Source: Branchipolynoe longqiensis (taxonomy: Eukaryota; Annelida; Polychaeta; Phyllodocida; Polynoidae). Taken from it: 64,000 nucleotides of DNA. The notes beneath the pieces are model-generated. The model did no database searches. It was not told the DNA's origin and saw only the letters and a list, made by a program, of their open reading frames with translations. Positions 63,225-64,000 of this stretch are shown piece after piece; within the stretch, counting starts at the first letter, position 1, and each line of letters begins with the position of its first letter. Where the stretch lies: assembly GCA_030323885.1 (NCBI GenBank), contig CM059188.1:116597974-116661973 (forward strand). Reading direction: 5' to 3'. A program made the translations under genes and the position numbers.

Positions 63225-63940
63225 CAGGGATGAAAGTGGTCTCTGGGCAAAAAAAAGGAAGGAAATCTAGGCCTACGGTTTGTTTGTTGTTGTTTTACGT
63301 CCTAGCAACATCTAAGGTCATATCAGGACGGGTACTGACTTGTGACAGTGCGCACTCATGGCGACTTTATAGTGCTGTCCCACTGGGAAACCAGGCCGTC
63401 GGCACAATGACCTGGTATCCCACTCAGTCACATTATCCTGACACTGAGCACACCAGTCCTTGCCCTATCCTAATAATGCCGAGCGCCTGGCTAGGAAGCA
63501 ACAAGTATCAATTTTAAAGTCATTGGTTTGACTCGACCGGGACTCGAACCCACGACCCCACGATCTACCAGCACGGGAGATGGACGCTCTAACTCATTCG
63601 GCCATCCCGTCTGGTCTCTAGGCCTACGGTGATATTATCTGCAAATCGACAGCAAATTTCCACGAATATGCGGATATTCTCCCAGCACTGTCAGGGAATC
63701 GCCGAAAATTCCTGGAAGTCAGCTTTCCAAAATATTGATATAAACTGACAGTGCTGCAGCATTTGAACAACGTATTAGCATACACTTATAATGCAGCGGT
63801 GTTTTAACAACGTATTAGAATACCCTGATAGTGCAGCAGCGTTTGAACAACATTTTAGCATACACTGATATTGCTACGGGATTGCAGTAACAGTTAAAAT
63901 CCTGGAAATCCACACAATCACAGAGATCTTTCATCCCCGC
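63225..63940. mobile_element. hAT-like MITE carrying a SINE
   Basis: Left cagggatgaaagtggtctct, right gagatctttcatccccgc. AATAT on both sides (63220–63224, 63941–63945). Interior has tgcagc.tttgaacaacgta tandem units (63745–63860). A SINE is inserted at 63280–63616. Confidence 0.85.
63280..63616 (-). repeat. Major SINE, full copy with 14-bp target duplication
   Basis: Minus-strand copy from tRNA-like head (ending at cgggatggccgaatgagtta) to tail gtaaaacaacaacaaac. TCTAGGCCTACGGT flanks both sides (63266–63279, 63617–63630). One of the youngest and most complete copies, so useful as the family reference. Confidence 0.94.
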
Positions 63941-64000
63941 AATATAGAATCCCTAAAGGTCTAGTCGCCTTACGCTACATTTAGAGAGCTACCTCAATAG

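Overview
This is a window of an intron-rich animal nuclear genome, most likely an invertebrate. Genes have short exons with GT/AG introns of 0.4–4 kb. Tens of copies of one tRNA-derived SINE are present, together with Ty3/Gypsy retroelements, a PIF/Harbinger element and many short inverted-repeat DNA transposons. There are no bacterial-style operons. I cannot name the species from sequence alone.

Three host genes are visible. (1) 5863–6067, minus strand: one internal exon of an ARL15-like ARF-family GTPase carrying the P-loop; the other exons were not found. (2) 19555–37783, plus strand: a complete nine-exon RNF115/RNF126-type RING-H2 E3 ubiquitin ligase. All eight intron phases agree, giving a 341-residue protein with the N-terminal CxxC/CxxC zinc finger, the Tyr-Ala-Trp-Gly block and the C-terminal RING. 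(3) 52644–62713, minus strand: the last seven exons (437 codons plus stop, all phases consistent) of a mostly helical protein that I do not recognise. Its start lies beyond the right edge.

The rest is mobile and repeated DNA, often nested. At 1331–5664 lies a structurally complete Gypsy element with unusually short 92-bp LTRs and a perfect 5-bp target duplication, but with damaged pol. At 8.8–10.35 kb an inverted-repeat element packed with CGTCGG motifs is inserted in a SINE. At 11.16–14.9 kb lies a PIF/Harbinger element with an intact DDE transposase ORF and a second, opposed ORF; its right end is lost at a junction with a second Gypsy element. That Gypsy (about 14.9–18.1 kb, minus) is itself interrupted by two DNA transposons. 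A degenerate integrase on the plus strand follows at 18.2–18.8 kb. Between the genes and inside their introns lie hAT-like, mariner-like, Harbinger-like and fold-back MITEs, minisatellites (81-bp and about 50-bp units) and long G/C homopolymers.

The most striking signal is a recurrent design: at least eight transposon families whose interiors are not random sequence but degenerate arrays of a short word found in their own terminal inverted repeats (for example CGTCGG, CGTGTTG, GCGTATG, TCCGGT, TTGGCGA, GTGTTAG, AAATCGCAAACC, GCGAATGCG). Several share a sub-terminal GTCACAC. Three have clean 3-bp TTA or TAA duplications, as expected for PIF/Harbinger. One array leads directly into the Harbinger transposase gene, which makes that element a candidate driver of the group.
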